The notes: generated by a model from the letters alone, not told the origin. A stretch of DNA of 64,000 bases from Acanthacorydalis orientalis (GCA_034766995.1 CM068315.1:38829818-38893817), one strand, 5' to 3'. Counted from the first letter of the stretch, positions 1 to 12,890 are shown. A program made the numbers and translations.

Positions 1-543
1 ACACTTTCGTTGCATTTAAATATTTTTTTTATATTTCCATTCGATGTAATTAAGATGAAATAGTTAGTACTGTACGATACTTTAAATCCGAACCTTCTTT
101 AAACTTTCATGTTTTAAATTACTAGAATCATTTGTTCAAGTTTGTAGTTTTGTTATTTTATTTTTAATTTATAAAATTGTTGTTATGCGTGGAAGACGCC
201 ATGATTTTATTTATGGAAAAAGAAAGACTAACAGTTAATCCATTTAGATTTAATCCATTATTATGATCAGATAGAAAAAAAAACTACTGGGACTAGATTT
301 TTAATTTACTTTTTTAGATTAAAGATAGAAATGTTTAGATAAAATAAATCTTTTATTGGAACAATTATTTGATGTTTGGTAATTCTGAAAAGAATGCATT
401 TCAGATTACATAAACTATAAAAAATCAGTATTTGTCTTATTAGTAATTGGAATTGTTAGAAAGAAATGGAAACATTCACAATAAACCTTTGGCTAAAGAA
501 GAGAGATTGAGCTCATCATAACGTTATTTATGTTATATACTTA

Positions 544-662
<119 letters not shown>

Positions 663-1203
663 TTTGTATGATTGTGTGTGTATGAATACGTGCACGCGCG
701 TTTGTGTACGGATGTGTTTTTATAATATATGATCATATTATTTGTTTTCATTTCCATTAGAATCTTTTTTTTATATATAATTATAATAAGTTAGCGACAT
801 TGAACAATGAAATATATAACATACTATTCGACCTTAATACTAAAAGTTGTATTATCACCTTGGCTTTTATCCCTTTATAAATTAATTTCGAGAAAAAAAA
901 ACAATCGTTCTCTTTATATCGATATTCTAAATATATACATTTATATCCGTTGCCGGGGAACAGGAAGTAAATACATAAACGATCGGAGACACTCAGGGAA
1001 CGGCCTCGCAGGAGAATCGAGGTAAATATCATGGCCGATGCAGTTTTAACCCTGGATGTTTAGACTGTAGTAACGAATATGTATAAGCATTAATATATAC
1101 ACAATTAACATGCATTTATATCAGAGTGAGTGTTTTACCTACATAACTATTTCATAGTGTATTCGAATGAAGTTTATGTTACATCCGTTGAATTTGATTT
1201 AAA

Positions 1204-1330
1204 GTATATATATATATATATATATATAAAATCAAAACTATCCACTAAAAAAAATCCATGACGTCGACTTATTTACTTGGGACGAAGTTTCTATGATACC
1301 CAAATATGATTATCTCTTCTCTCTCCCACA

Positions 1331-1418
<88 letters not shown>

Positions 1419-1510
1419 CAAATTTATCCACTAAAAATAAAAAAATCCATGACGTCGACTTATTTATTTGAGACTAGGCCTCTATGATACTCCGATATGT
1501 TTATTATTTC
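1204..1510. repeat. direct duplication interleaved with (AT)n
   Basis: Two diverged copies of a block of about 90 bp start near 1227 and 1413, about 186 bp apart. They share a TATCCACTAAAAA-like start, the string CCATGACGTCGACTTATTTA and a later CTATGATAC. Each copy is preceded by an (AT)n array, so the repeated unit appears to be array plus unique block. Confidence 0.7.
1331..1415. repeat. (CT)n(AT)n microsatellite
   Basis: About 12 CT units are followed by about 29 AT units. Confidence 0.95.
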
Positions 1511-1529
1511 ATTCGGTTACATGTACTTA

Positions 1530-1604
1530 TAATTGATAAGTGGGCGAGCGCAGCGATCCCAGGGGTTGACGAGCAAAGCAAGTAGCGGCTGGAGCCTCCT
1601 AATG
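1530..1604. repeat. GC-rich dispersed repeat fragment
   Basis: A block far richer in G+C than its flanks sits directly upstream of a CA/TA array. It contains GAGCAAAGCAAGTAGCGG and CCTCCTAATG. The abrupt composition change suggests a transposon fragment. The family was not recognised. Confidence 0.35.
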
Positions 1605-1607
1605 TAT

Positions 1608-1622
1608 ACACACACACACACA

Positions 1623-1709
<87 letters not shown>
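1608..1709. repeat. (CA)n(TA)n microsatellite
   Basis: A short CA run followed by about 40 TA units. Confidence 0.95.
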
Positions 1710-1711
<2 letters not shown>

Positions 1712-2449
1712 AAATTTTGTACTTATAAATTTTTTACACATGTTTAATGCATCTATTCCTCATTAAAGGTATCCATAATAAATTGGATCAACTTTACTCT
1801 TTCACATAATAATTAACGAAATTTCCCGAAAAAACTTCAACGGACAATTAATTAATGTTAATAACCAAAAGTTATTCATTATTAACAGAATTCATAACAA
1901 ATAATTATTTTTAAATAAAAAAATTAAACAAAATTTTGTCAATTTCATTATATATCACTTTAACTCTCGATGATTTTTAAGATTAAACTAGCCACTAGCA
2001 ATTGTTATCGTTTGATCTACCTTGTTTCCTTAAATCCGTTACAAGTAGATAACAAATTCTGTTATAAACTTTCAAATTACAATATATTGCTTTAAGTGTT
2101 TTCTTCAAAGTGTGGCTACATTTTACAATAAAAAAATAGAAAATATAACTCTATATACACAATAATAAGACCGTCAAAATAACAAAGTTTTTTGATTTTT
2201 TCTATTTTAATCTATTTCTTGAAGTATTCATAAAAGAAAGAATTCATTATAAGGTGAAAAAGTAGCTCGATTGAATTTAAATTTATTATATTTAATGAAA
2301 CTTGTATCACTTATTTTGGTTTTATTTTAAGTTTACAGTTAAGAAAAAATGGCCACATTTCAATTATTCTTTCATAGCTATCTAAATAATTTAGACTTTT
2401 ACAAATATTATTATTTTCTTATTTTAACATTTATTATTAAGTTATTAAG

Positions 2450-2452
<3 letters not shown>

Positions 2453-2488
<36 letters not shown>
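2453..2488. repeat. (AT)n microsatellite
   Basis: An uninterrupted TA run flanked on both sides by TTATTAAGTTAT-like sequence. Confidence 0.95.
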
Positions 2489-2490
<2 letters not shown>

Positions 2491-3229
2491 TTATTATTAA
2501 GTTATGTACTTAACATTTATTAATTATTATTATTATTTTAACATTTGTTAATAAAATAAATTTCTAAAATTCACTAGATAAATGTTCACTTAATAAGACA
2601 AACTTTATTGTATTTTATCAAAATGTACAAAAGTCTATAACTATTTTTTATACACATTTCGATAAAAAAAATAGATAATACATCATTAAATATAATTCAA
2701 TAAATAAAATGATGTAGTCATTTATTTTATATTTTATATTTTACATGGACGTTATGGCACTAAAAAAGTTACATACATTCTGATGGAGTCACTCAGTGAT
2801 TCCAAATATTATAATCTATGACTGATTTTTTAGACAATAATTTTTTTATGAATATTCGGCAATCGAGTGTTATTTTATAACATCTCATAGTTAAATTAAA
2901 TGACAGTGAATGAGCTGAGATTGTTTCATCGGTACGGGAAGGTTAATGTATTTAGTTAAAAAAAAATATTATTTAAAATCTTTAAACAACTGTACCAAAC
3001 CGAGTAAAAAAGGAATATAGAGAGAGAAATATAATTTAAAAAATATGTTTGAAAATAAAATAATTATCTATACAAATGTATGGTGACATTTTTTCATTTG
3101 CTGATATTGATATCGTACAAATATTAATTTTTGAACGTTTAGACCGTTCGTAATTCGGTCCGTAAACTGGTTTATTCTTTGCAAAGACTACACACAATAC
3201 CATCATCATTATCATCATCCTATTAGCGA

Positions 3230-3340
3230 AGTGAACGTCGCTGACTGTTTATCGGTACCGTCGTGTACACCTGTGCGGGGCGCGGGACATTGTGCTTTAT
3301 AAACCAGCTCAACGCGCGGGCCGGCAATAGTGAACGTTAC
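3230..3340 (+). promoter_or_regulatory. putative LARP6 promoter with TATA box
   Basis: A GC-rich block, unusual in this window, contains a perfect TATAAA at 3298-3303. A start site about 30 bp downstream would fall near 3329, inside CGGCAATAGTG. The LARP6 start codon lies about 800 bp downstream with no better promoter between. This is inference from composition and motif position; the implied 5' UTR is long. Confidence 0.45.
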
Positions 3341-4130
3341 ATACATCGAACAGCGAGTACACATTTGCTGTAAACGGAGGTCATCGACTATAGCCCCAGC
3401 AAGCAACATCGAGTGCGCCTACATGTGCAGTTCTTGCTTCGGCCGTAGCAATCACCACGTGTCTTTAGACACAGTGACCCAAAAACCCAACAAGCAGTGG
3501 AGTCAAACGTTACGTGTAGACGGATTCGAACGTATAACGTTGCGTTCGAACATTTGCTCCACTTTATAAAACTAAATATATCTATATAACTATAAATACT
3601 AGTGCTGTGAAATATTTAATACGTTTAAATCAAATTCTTCGAACGAAAAAATACAGTGCCAAACGTTATACGAACGAGCAGAAAAGTATTCGTTCCAATT
3701 GTGTTATTATTTTAAGTAATACATTTTGACAGTAGTTTTTTTCTTCTACACAAAAAGTGACTGGTGTTTATATAGATACACGTTTAAATGTACAAGTAAT
3801 AGTGAGAATTTTATTAAGTATATTTGTAAGAAAATCTTTCGTAAAACGAATTTAAACCGAAAGACTGTAATTTAACGAAGTTTTTCATTTATAAATAAGT
3901 AAATGAAGAATTAAAAATCGATTATTTGTGAACATTAAAAGCGGAAATTAATTAATTAAAATTAATAATTGATACAAATAAACAAGTAAAATCAATAAAA
4001 GCAAATCAATTTATTAAATATGTCAAGTTGACTGCATAATTAATAACAGACAAATTGTAAACTACGTTATTATAAAACAAGTTAGTATTTTTTTTATAAA
4101 AAAAAGAGCTTGATCTTATAAAAATTAAAA
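3330..4130 (+). other. putative LARP6 5' UTR
   Basis: The sequence between the TATA-like promoter and the LARP6 ATG becomes AT-rich after about 3570. No convincing intron or coding exon was seen. The longest forward frame near its start (about 3330-3569) lacks an ATG at its head and is not called. Confidence 0.35.
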
Positions 4131-5337
4131 ATGATGATGTGCGAAATTCAAAACGTTTCCGAAGAAGCATACGACCAGGTAGGGAGTTTATCTTTCTCTC
4201 CACCGCCGATGAAACATTCCGATACTAGAGACAGCATATCGTCAATAGACAGCGATGTTTCGTTATCTTACGATAGACTACCTGGACCTGCATCACCAGG
4301 TCGTAGACCATCTGACGAAACTGCTAATTTGGCCGATCTTTCGGATAGTGCTTCCGATGCAGGTTCAGCAGGAGGTAAAGATTCCGGTTGCGAGGTAAAC
4401 GCAGAACCGATCATGCGATGTGAACCACCGTTTACTCCACCGTCTAACGAACTATGCGAAAAAATTGTATCTCAAGTAGAATTCTATTTTTCTGACGTTA
4501 ACATTACGAAAGATGCGTTCCTCTTGAAACATGTAAAAAGAAACAAGGAAGGATATGTTTCATTAAAACTTATATCAAGTTTTAAACGTGTGAAACATTT
4601 AACAAAAGATTGGAGAGTCGTCGCTGCAGCTTTACTTCGATCTAAAAGGCTCGAAATCAACGAAGCAGGCACGAAGTTGAGAAGAACTGAACCGTTACCA
4701 CCATATGATCAAACTACACCGTCTAGAACTATTGTTGCTGTCGATATGCCAATTGAAAAACCGACGATTGAAAATGTAGCAGAACTGTTTTCAACGTGCG
4801 GCGAAATCGCGTTGATCAGAGTACTAAGACCCGGAAATCCAGTTCCAGCCGATGTTAGACAATTCATCAATAAGAATCCCTCTTTAGCGGGAGCTGTATG
4901 CGCTCTTGTAGAATATACAGATTCGGAAAGTGCTAGAGCGGCTGTACGAATGCAAGAAACCATGGAACCGATGCGTGTATATGAACTGAACAATTTACCA
5001 AGCCATAATCATGGCAACGATCAGCAGAGAAAGAAGAGAACGTCTCAACACAAGATGACTAATATACAAAAGATTGCGGCCGAATCTGAGGTGAGATTTG
5101 TTTATAAAATGAGATTCGAAACAAAATATATCCGCTTAAATCCAATATTGGTATTATATGAGAAAAAGTATGAGAATGAGTCAGACTTTTTATGGCAATA
5201 GTTTCTTTTCTCGAATTCTTTATAAATCTAGTTCTAGTTTGTAACTCGATATCATTTATATAATACTTTTTTGCTTATTCAGCAAATAATTTCCTAAATA
5301 ATAAGTCAGAAATTATCTATCAATCTATCTATCTATC

Positions 5338-5399
<62 letters not shown>

Positions 5400-5748
5400 A
5401 CTTCATTCTTATCATATGTACTCTATAAAAAAATAGAAATTTAAAATATTGAAAGTAATGAAAACTGATTATTTCAATTTCTCGTGAAAAATGCAATGTA
5501 ATTCTGTTATTTTTTAAAAAGAATTTAAATTAAAAAAATGTTTATCAAAGTAACATTTAAATATAAAATGTATATTAATGGCAGTGAAATCAAATTTATC
5601 CTATATTTGATGTTCTATTTATCTCAAATCTGGAAATTAATGAACTAAGCCATCTATCATAAAATAATTCTCACAGAATTAATATACCTCGGTCCAACAC
5701 ATTCTAAAATAATTAAACGATTCATATTATGTACACTTTCTACATTTG

Positions 5749-5807
<59 letters not shown>

Positions 5808-7091
5808 ATCTTCATTTCTAGTTCAAAAATATGACCGTGACATTATAAATACATTTTATACTTTTTATCAAATAATGAACATCCTTATATTACATTATTG
5901 TATTTACATTCTTCACATTTATATTCTGCTTTTATTTATGAGACTCGCTATACGGCATTCAGTGGTATAAAACTTTATATTGATGTAGAAATGAAACAGA
6001 AAATACATTACATATAACCTGTTGCCGTTTTTATTAATGATGATAAATTGACCTTATAAAAATTGTTAGCATAAACTCATTTTCATTTTATAAGGTAATC
6101 ATTTTTATATATTTTATATGTAAATGCGCTTTTTTTAAAAAAATATTATATATTATCTCTTAATTCTTTTTTTGTGAATTTTTCAGTTTATGTAATGAAT
6201 TTTGAACATGGCCAATTTATATTTTTAATTACTAAGGGCCTCTGCCCTCTACTCATTACATTCGTCGACCCCCCAGGGGGAGGGGACTTTATTTCCCGTT
6301 TGTTGACGCTCACTCTCCTTTTACAAGTAACATAAAATAACAAATTATACGTACAAATAATGTGCATAAAATGTAACCCGCAAAATTTTTATTGCAAAAG
6401 TGTATAAATATTAACAGCAAAATTCAATGTTTAAATATGTAACATTTTTTTTACTCAAAAGCTCCAGTGAATACAATATTTTGAATAAATGTCATCAGTT
6501 TTATATTGATCCCGTATACACTCCTTTCGTTGTAAGCCGTGAGAGAGTTACATACATATGACTGATCTCAACCAATCAAAACAGAGACCACGCGATATCC
6601 ATCAACCAATCATTGATGATAGGGAATGTAAGTGGTTAACGTAGAGTGTAGCGGAGGGCAGTTGCAAGGAGGTGGTCTACTCGAAAAATAAAAAAAAATA
6701 TATTATAAATCACAAAAACAGCCAAAAATAAATCATAATTTAATAAAATTTATATATTTTTAATTGATGATTTATTTATACAGTAATTTTTCTTGACTAA
6801 TATTTGAAAAAAAAATAAACTTTGTTACTATAGACAGGCTTTTACGAATACTGTTCGTTATAAAGTAATTAATTTTAATTATAGATATTACTATCAATTA
6901 ACAAGTACAATAAACTATAATTATGAGTCATCATCAAAAATATTCGAAAAAATATTTAGAATAAATGTCAAAATAGAGTTAAAAAATTGAAATTTATTTT
7001 GATGAATCAACCGATAAAACGCATAAAAATGACTAATGATTACAATACAAATAAATCACAATTTCAGAATACACAAATTTACAAAATTTGT

Positions 7092-7129
<38 letters not shown>

Positions 7130-9437
7130 CCCTTATCCTCATTCTGTTACAATGGACGAATTGTTAAATGTTAAATATACATTTATTAACTTTAATGAAA
7201 TTACCTTAATTAACGAAATCCTTCAACAGTGTATTAAAATATAAAACTAGATATAATTAAATACTTTGTTCCGTGTAAGAATCCCTGACACCAGTTTTGT
7301 AATCCAAAACGTCGTTTTTTTAACTTGCATATTAATATTTTATGAATTTGTATTCATTGTTAATTACCTTTTTTCTATTATTAAAAAAATATTTATTAAA
7401 ATGAATGAGAAATCTGAAAATTCTTAATTTCAAATTTTCTTTTTGAAAAAAATATTAATTACTATTGTTTGTTTCGTGTTCCATATTATCACTATGATTT
7501 TTATTCTTTGATTATCCACTTCTAAACAAATGCTTCTTCCTAAATTTTCTAATCTGAACAACTCTTTCGCCTCACATATTTTCATTGTACTTTTTAATAT
7601 ATTTGACATTTGTTTACATTTGGGCCCTTTTATTTTTGTTCATTCTCCCTCTCTCCCTCTCTCTCTATATATACATTTTAATGTCTAATTTTTTATTTAA
7701 ACATATACAATTATATTACATATAAAATGTTATGCGTATTTGAATGCAATTAATATCATTTTACGAGTAAAGCAATTGATGTCAAAATGTACAAATATTA
7801 TTAACAATTTGAGCATAAGATAAACTACTAGAAGATAGAAAAAAAAATAGTTAAACTGAATAATAGACAGTAATATAAAATTTAAAATATTAAAATAATA
7901 AAATGATAATTGGAACAATTCCTGAGCTTTACAATTTGTTTTCAAAATAAATTCTAATCTTTGACCCATTCCAGCAGATAAGTTATAGCTCATGCTTGAA
8001 AAATGAATTATTTTTTTTATTTCGAGTTAAATAAATGTTAAGATAGATAAATATTTTATTTAAAAAAAGTAGATAAAAATTTGTCACTATTGTATGTGTG
8101 GTACTGGATACATTCATTTTCATAAATAAATGTTCACTCCACACGAAGCATATATTTTTTCATTATTAATCATTTTGATTATTGCATAGAATCATCGAAA
8201 AGTGTATAAATAATAACAAAAATTATTATTGAATATTTTAATCGGAAAAACAGTGTGTGGTTTGTAGGGATTGATAATTGATTTAAAAAAAGTATTATAT
8301 TTTTTTTAACAAATATAATAATCCTTTATTGAATTGAAAGTAAACAACCAGTAAAATCGCTTATTGTTATCTGTTTCAACTCTTTCTTTTCCTGTTTCAT
8401 TTGTTTCTTTTCACATTTTTGTTTTGTTTTAACAATCCGGTCAGATTTACAACAATCAATATAAACATATTTTACTTCTCGCGCCAATCTTTTTTCAGTT
8501 TCCATCAAGCACAGTCCAAATATTGTATGCAATTTTTAAACTACATATATTTTGTATGGATAGGGCTTCATATGTTAATAATATTTGAACAACATAAATA
8601 TTATTTGCTAATCTTTTATGTCTCTGTTCAAGATATTAATTTTCACTTTTTTTAATACTCAAACAGAGTAAATAAAAAGCGGAATATTTAAAAATGCTTT
8701 ACAGAAGCAATTGAATAATTTATTTAAATCGAATTATACGGCTAAGAATTAACAGAAGCGCATATTAATTTTAAATTGTTTATATTTATTTTAATCATAA
8801 AAATCGACTAGGATGATATTTTAATCGATTTCGTATATGTAGTATGTGATTTCTTTTAAATAATCGTAATTATATTTCTGCTGTTTCTAAATACATCTAC
8901 TGTACTACCAGCATTCATTTTCAAATTTTATTTTTCTTGATTTACTTTCACGAGAGATGTTTTTAAATCTGAAAATTCTTAGTATTTCAGAATACAAATA
9001 ATCTTTTAGTGAGGTCAGTTTTTCTCTTTTACACCATTTAAATCCTAGAACACTAGTGATGAGTAACATTCACAGATAAACTTGAATTAATTCTATAAAA
9101 GAATGTATAGCTCTAATAAGAGTAATAAATAAAAAATATGTGTGGTAGTTCACAGAATCAGCACGTTCGAAGTGAAACGTCTTTCGTTTGGTAGTATTAT
9201 GTATTAAATTTACTAGAGGCGGTATAATTTTGCGGTGTGAAGAGATTTTTGAATATCGGATAGATTTGAATTGCTATGAACCATAGAGTTGAAGGAATCG
9301 TGAAATTCGAGCCAATTGTAGAAAGAGCTATTTTGAATGTACTTAATTGTATTTTCATTATCATTTTTTATTTTATTTTTCATCATGGAAACGGTTGCTA
9401 TGCAATAGCTATACATATACATACACTAATTGTGATG

Positions 9438-9499
<62 letters not shown>

Positions 9500-10344
9500 A
9501 AAATCAGAAACAAATCTTTATTTAAATAGTGAAAATATAATTATACTTTTTCTCTATAATAATATACACACACTTCTTAGTTTTCTTATTCAATATATTG
9601 TACTAGCGGCTGCTCGTTGCACTGTTGGCACCGCTTCCTTTTCCCCCTTCGCGCATGCGCTGTTTCTTCTTCCTCGTTGTGCGGGACTTCCGTTGCACGT
9701 TCGTCACGAACGAAGTTACAGCTCGGGTTTTGTGAGGCATAACGATTTAAGAAGAAGTTTCACTTCAAAAATAAACAATAATTTAATAAAGTAGTTTATT
9801 CTACTTTATATACATTAAATACCACTTTCTAAAACAGCACGCATGTATATTATTGAAAACGAAAATATATTTCTTTATTTGCAGGGCTTATCATCTTGCG
9901 CTAGTGGTTCAGAAGCTGAAATGTGCCCGGGCGATTCGCGTACACGTCGGCTACCACGTCGTTCCTCGTCGCATTTCCCAGCACGCACCACGGACCCGGG
10001 AGCGTGGCTCCAACGACGTTTCTCAGCCGCATCTGTAAGTTCCAATTCGGATTATTCGCAGTTCACGCCGAGACGTTTGTCAGCCGCGTCAAGCAACTCC
10101 GGCTCTGAGGCGTATCTCAGCCGTCGTTTCTCGAATTGTAGTATTAATTCCGATTATGGTAGCGCAGGACCGGCATCGAGACGTACATCAACAAGTAGTT
10201 CACGCGATTCTGACTATTGTCCTAATCGATCTCGCACGAGTAGTAACGCATCTTTTGTAATGCATTTGCCTGAGAACGTTGTACGTATGCCTCAAGGACC
10301 AGACGGATCTCGTGGTTTTCGTCAAAGACTGATTAATCCATACC

Positions 10345-10349
<5 letters not shown>
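4131..10349 (+). CDS. LARP6: La-related protein 6 (LARP6), two coding exons
   Basis: An RNA-binding protein of the La-related family, called achilles in Drosophila if recall is right; LARP6 binds mRNA stem-loops and 5' UTRs. Exon 1 is 4131-5090 (320 codons) with donor GTGAGA. Exon 2 is 9885-10349 after a TTTGCAG acceptor. The phase is 0 and the protein is 474 aa. Residues 104-187 form the La motif (VEFYFSD, KDWRVVAAALL) and 199-287 the long LARP6-type RRM. The Ser/Arg-rich tail carries five RRxS motifs, and residues 452-468 match the SUZ-C signature (RMPQGPDGSRGF) that marks this family. Start: three consecutive ATG codons at 4131, of which the first was taken. The stop codon abuts an (AT)n array. 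Domain order and length fit the family well. Confidence 0.93.
5321..5395. repeat. (ATCT)n(AT)n microsatellite
   Basis: About four ATCT units then about 26 AT units, followed by ACACAACTTCATT. Confidence 0.95.
5751..5803. repeat. (AT)n microsatellite
   Basis: An AT run followed by ACACAATCTTCATT. This flank resembles the one after the array ending at 5395, so the two loci may share an origin. Confidence 0.95.
6230..6680. repeat. possible non-autonomous element remnant
   Basis: A stretch with GC-rich ends sits in the intron. The left end has CTGCCCTCTAC..TTACATTC and the right end carries an imperfect inverted counterpart, GAATGTAAG..GTAGCGGAGGGCAG. The arms match only in part with a gap, so a decayed MITE is one reading and chance another. 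Confidence 0.3.
7096..7125. repeat. (AT)n microsatellite
   Basis: A short AT run in the LARP6 intron. Confidence 0.95.
9439..9497. repeat. (AT)n microsatellite
   Basis: About 29 AT units in the LARP6 intron. Confidence 0.95.
9600..9760 (+). promoter_or_regulatory. GC-rich block with NRF1/EWG site, possible internal promoter
   Basis: A CpG-containing block inside an otherwise AT-rich intron carries the perfect palindrome GCGCATGCGC at 9651-9660. This is the established binding site of NRF1 (erect wing in Drosophila), typical of housekeeping promoters. It lies about 230 bp upstream of LARP6 exon 2, and an ATG at 9843 is open and in frame with that exon. A transcript from here could encode a 168-aa form lacking the La motif and RRM. 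No initiator was identified. Confidence 0.4.
9957..10200 (+). repeat. degenerate coding repeat (RRxS units) in LARP6
   Basis: Five RRxS motifs begin at residues 345, 364, 383, 400 and 419, a period of 17-19 residues (about 57 bp). Three of the spacers carry an SNSDY or SINSDY-like string. The units look like diverged tandem copies rather than random Ser/Arg bias. Confidence 0.7.

Positions 10350-10388
<39 letters not shown>
10349..10388. repeat. (AT)n microsatellite at the LARP6 stop
   Basis: The array starts at the stop codon, so it is the first part of the 3' UTR. Confidence 0.95.
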
Positions 10389-10390
<2 letters not shown>

Positions 10391-10513
10391 TTTCCTATTT
10401 TATACAATATTTAAATTCTGTTTCAAATTGTTTTGGATAATTTTTGAACTAATCATTTTTATAAGGAAACATTTTCTTTTGATATTTCTGGTCATTTGAG
10501 AATATAGTCATTT

Positions 10514-10514
<1 letters not shown>

Positions 10515-10580
<66 letters not shown>
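10515..10580. repeat. (AT)n microsatellite
   Basis: About 31 AT units, probably within the LARP6 3' UTR. Confidence 0.95.
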
Positions 10581-10581
<1 letters not shown>

Positions 10582-10681
10582 CATAAATATAATCCAAAAT
10601 AGTATGAAAAATAATTTAAATATTTTCGTTTTCCAATTTTTGCTACTGGCTGTGTGTAGCTGTTTTCAACCTTATAAAATA

Positions 10682-10690
10682 TCAAAATAA
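10682..10690 (+). terminator. candidate LARP6 poly(A) signal
   Basis: An AATAAA lies about 335 bp after the stop. In sequence this AT-rich such hexamers are common by chance. Confidence 0.3.
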
Positions 10691-10745
10691 AACATCTAAA
10701 AAAAGAATTAAATGCATATTGATTTAAAAAAAAGAGTAGTATTCA

Positions 10746-10750
<5 letters not shown>

Positions 10751-10810
<60 letters not shown>
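10751..10810. repeat. (AT)n microsatellite
   Basis: About 30 TA units. Confidence 0.95.
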
Positions 10811-10811
<1 letters not shown>

Positions 10812-11068
10812 CGGGTTTTGATACTAAGAAAACGTCGGCATACTCTTTTTTATATATTTATTTATTTAAAATAATTTCTATTTGATAATACAAAACGTTT
10901 AAAAGTCGAATCTAAAAAAAACGATGATTTTTGCTGTTTCAGTTATTTATTCAAATGTATTAAATATAAAATGACTAGAAAAAAAATAATCTTAAAAATT
11001 TATTTGTTTTATATGGGTTGAGAAACACAATTAGAGGTTCATATTTTTATATTAAGGTATTTTTCTAA

Positions 11069-11124
11069 ATGGGGTGATGGGATGCCCTTAATCGTACTAA
11101 AGGGCAACGGCTGTTATACTCCAT
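11069..11124. other. imperfect hairpin
   Basis: Arms TGCCCTT (11083-11089) and AAGGGCA (11100-11106) are perfectly complementary. An outer stem, ATGGGGT (11069-11075) with ACTCCAT (11118-11124), pairs with one G-U. The internal loop is asymmetric. It stands out as a GC-richer island, possibly a transposon fragment. Confidence 0.3.
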
Positions 11125-12798
11125 CTTATAGCAAACGTAATCCTATGAATTTGTTATTTAATATAATAAGTTCTTTTTTTAATTCGAATGTAGGTAATTA
11201 GAAAAGAATATATAGATTTCTTATTGATTATAGTAACGGTGTTAAAATTAATTAACCTTTTTTTATATTTTACGGAATAAATAATGTACATTTATCTATA
11301 CGAACTTATTTATCACGTTATATTCTTGAGGGGAGAATATAAACAAAATATAAAAATACTTTAATTAATTTTAACTTCATTGCTATCTTATGTTTTACAT
11401 TAACACTGAAAACTTTTCAAAAAAACTCTTTTAATATTAAGATAAACGGAAGTTCTTTTTCATTAATGTATTTATTTCATAATTGTATTTTATTGATACA
11501 TATTATTAATGGACAACCTCCAGTAATTTATCTGCTCTCTTTTCTTAACAATTTATTAATATTAAAAATTTTTGATATCAAAAATAAGGAAATTTTTATT
11601 TAAAAATTATACTACACATATTCATTGAAATGTCGATCATAGAACGATTCACTATTTTATTTATTGCATTACAATCAGCGTCTGCTTTCAGCAGATACAC
11701 TTTTGATTATATAATATTTTTCTTAAATTATTTTCAACGCATATTTATATTATTTAAACGATTATTTATAAATTAAAAGAAGACTAACATGTTTTCATTT
11801 TGATCGCTGAAATCTGCAGATTTTTGTTTGATTTACACAATACTATTTTATTTACATGTAATTTGATTATGTTATGTTTATTATGTAATAAAATAAAAAT
11901 CGATTCGTTTATAATTTTCCGAAGAAAGGATTGTTATTTTCTTAACCGTTTATACAAATGTCTTAATTTAAAGCTACTTATTTGTCTTATTTGTAAGCTG
12001 TACTAGAGCCAAATTAAAGTCAAAATTAGATTATATTATAAGAAATCCGCAATTTTTACATTTTTATGAAACACGTATAAAAATATGATGATAAATTGAT
12101 TTCTTATAATATTACGCCAAAAAACATCATGAAATCGGATTTATATTAAATATCATTGTTGTTCGTTTCGATTAGAAGTGGTCAATAATCTTTAATCACA
12201 TTATATAAAATTGTTGTTATCTCTACTGTTTAATTGTATATATACAGATCTTATGTAGAGAACATTGTATCAATGATATTTGTTAATAATAGTGTAATTT
12301 TTTCTACCAAAACTACTGGAATGAATGATTAATGGTTTTTTCTTTACATCTTAAATATAATAATTGTTTTTACACAGAATACAAGTTGTTACTAAACTAT
12401 TATCGACTAATTGCAAAACGAGTACTTGCATCTGTATAAAGTAAATTTTCATTTCGTTCAAATTATGTATTTCACTCAAACTTACAATCTCTCTTCAGAT
12501 AAATATTTGACATAAATCTAAAGAAAATAAAGAAAATTCGATAAACACCTTCGTATAAATCGATGAAAATATAAACTAATATGGATTTCAAAATTAAAAT
12601 ATTTGATACAGCATTACGTTATGACAATCATATAAACGGCAGGATGTTAAAAAGATTAGTATTTATATTTCTCATTGAAATATTTATAATATAGCGAAAG
12701 CTGTAACTACATATAATTAAAATTCATAATGTATAATCAATACTTCAATGAAAAATATAATGATTACATTTATAATTAAAATAAAAATAACTTCAAAA

Positions 12799-12800
<2 letters not shown>

Positions 12801-12883
<83 letters not shown>

Positions 12884-12890
12884 TATATAA
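12801..12890. repeat. (AT)n microsatellite with GTAT end
   Basis: About 34 AT units passing into interrupted GTAT units. Confidence 0.95.

Larger units (their letters stand above)
5091..9884 (+). other. large intron of LARP6
   Basis: This 4.8 kb intron holds four (AT)n arrays, a GC-richer repeat fragment near 6230-6680 and a GC-rich promoter-like block near 9600-9760. No other coding exon was recognised on either strand. Confidence 0.85.

Noticed and set aside
1585..1600. CCTCCTAATG as a second end of the mariner at 32201
   Set aside because: The match to the 3' end (CAACCTCCTAATATA) covers about ten bases only, with no transposase nearby.
3330..3569. 79-codon frame in the LARP6 leader
   Set aside because: Begins with GTG rather than ATG and has no recognisable motif. 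It lies just downstream of the likely promoter, so it is better read as 5' UTR.
4484..4993. Minus-strand frames across LARP6 exon 1
   Set aside because: Antisense shadows of a clear coding exon.
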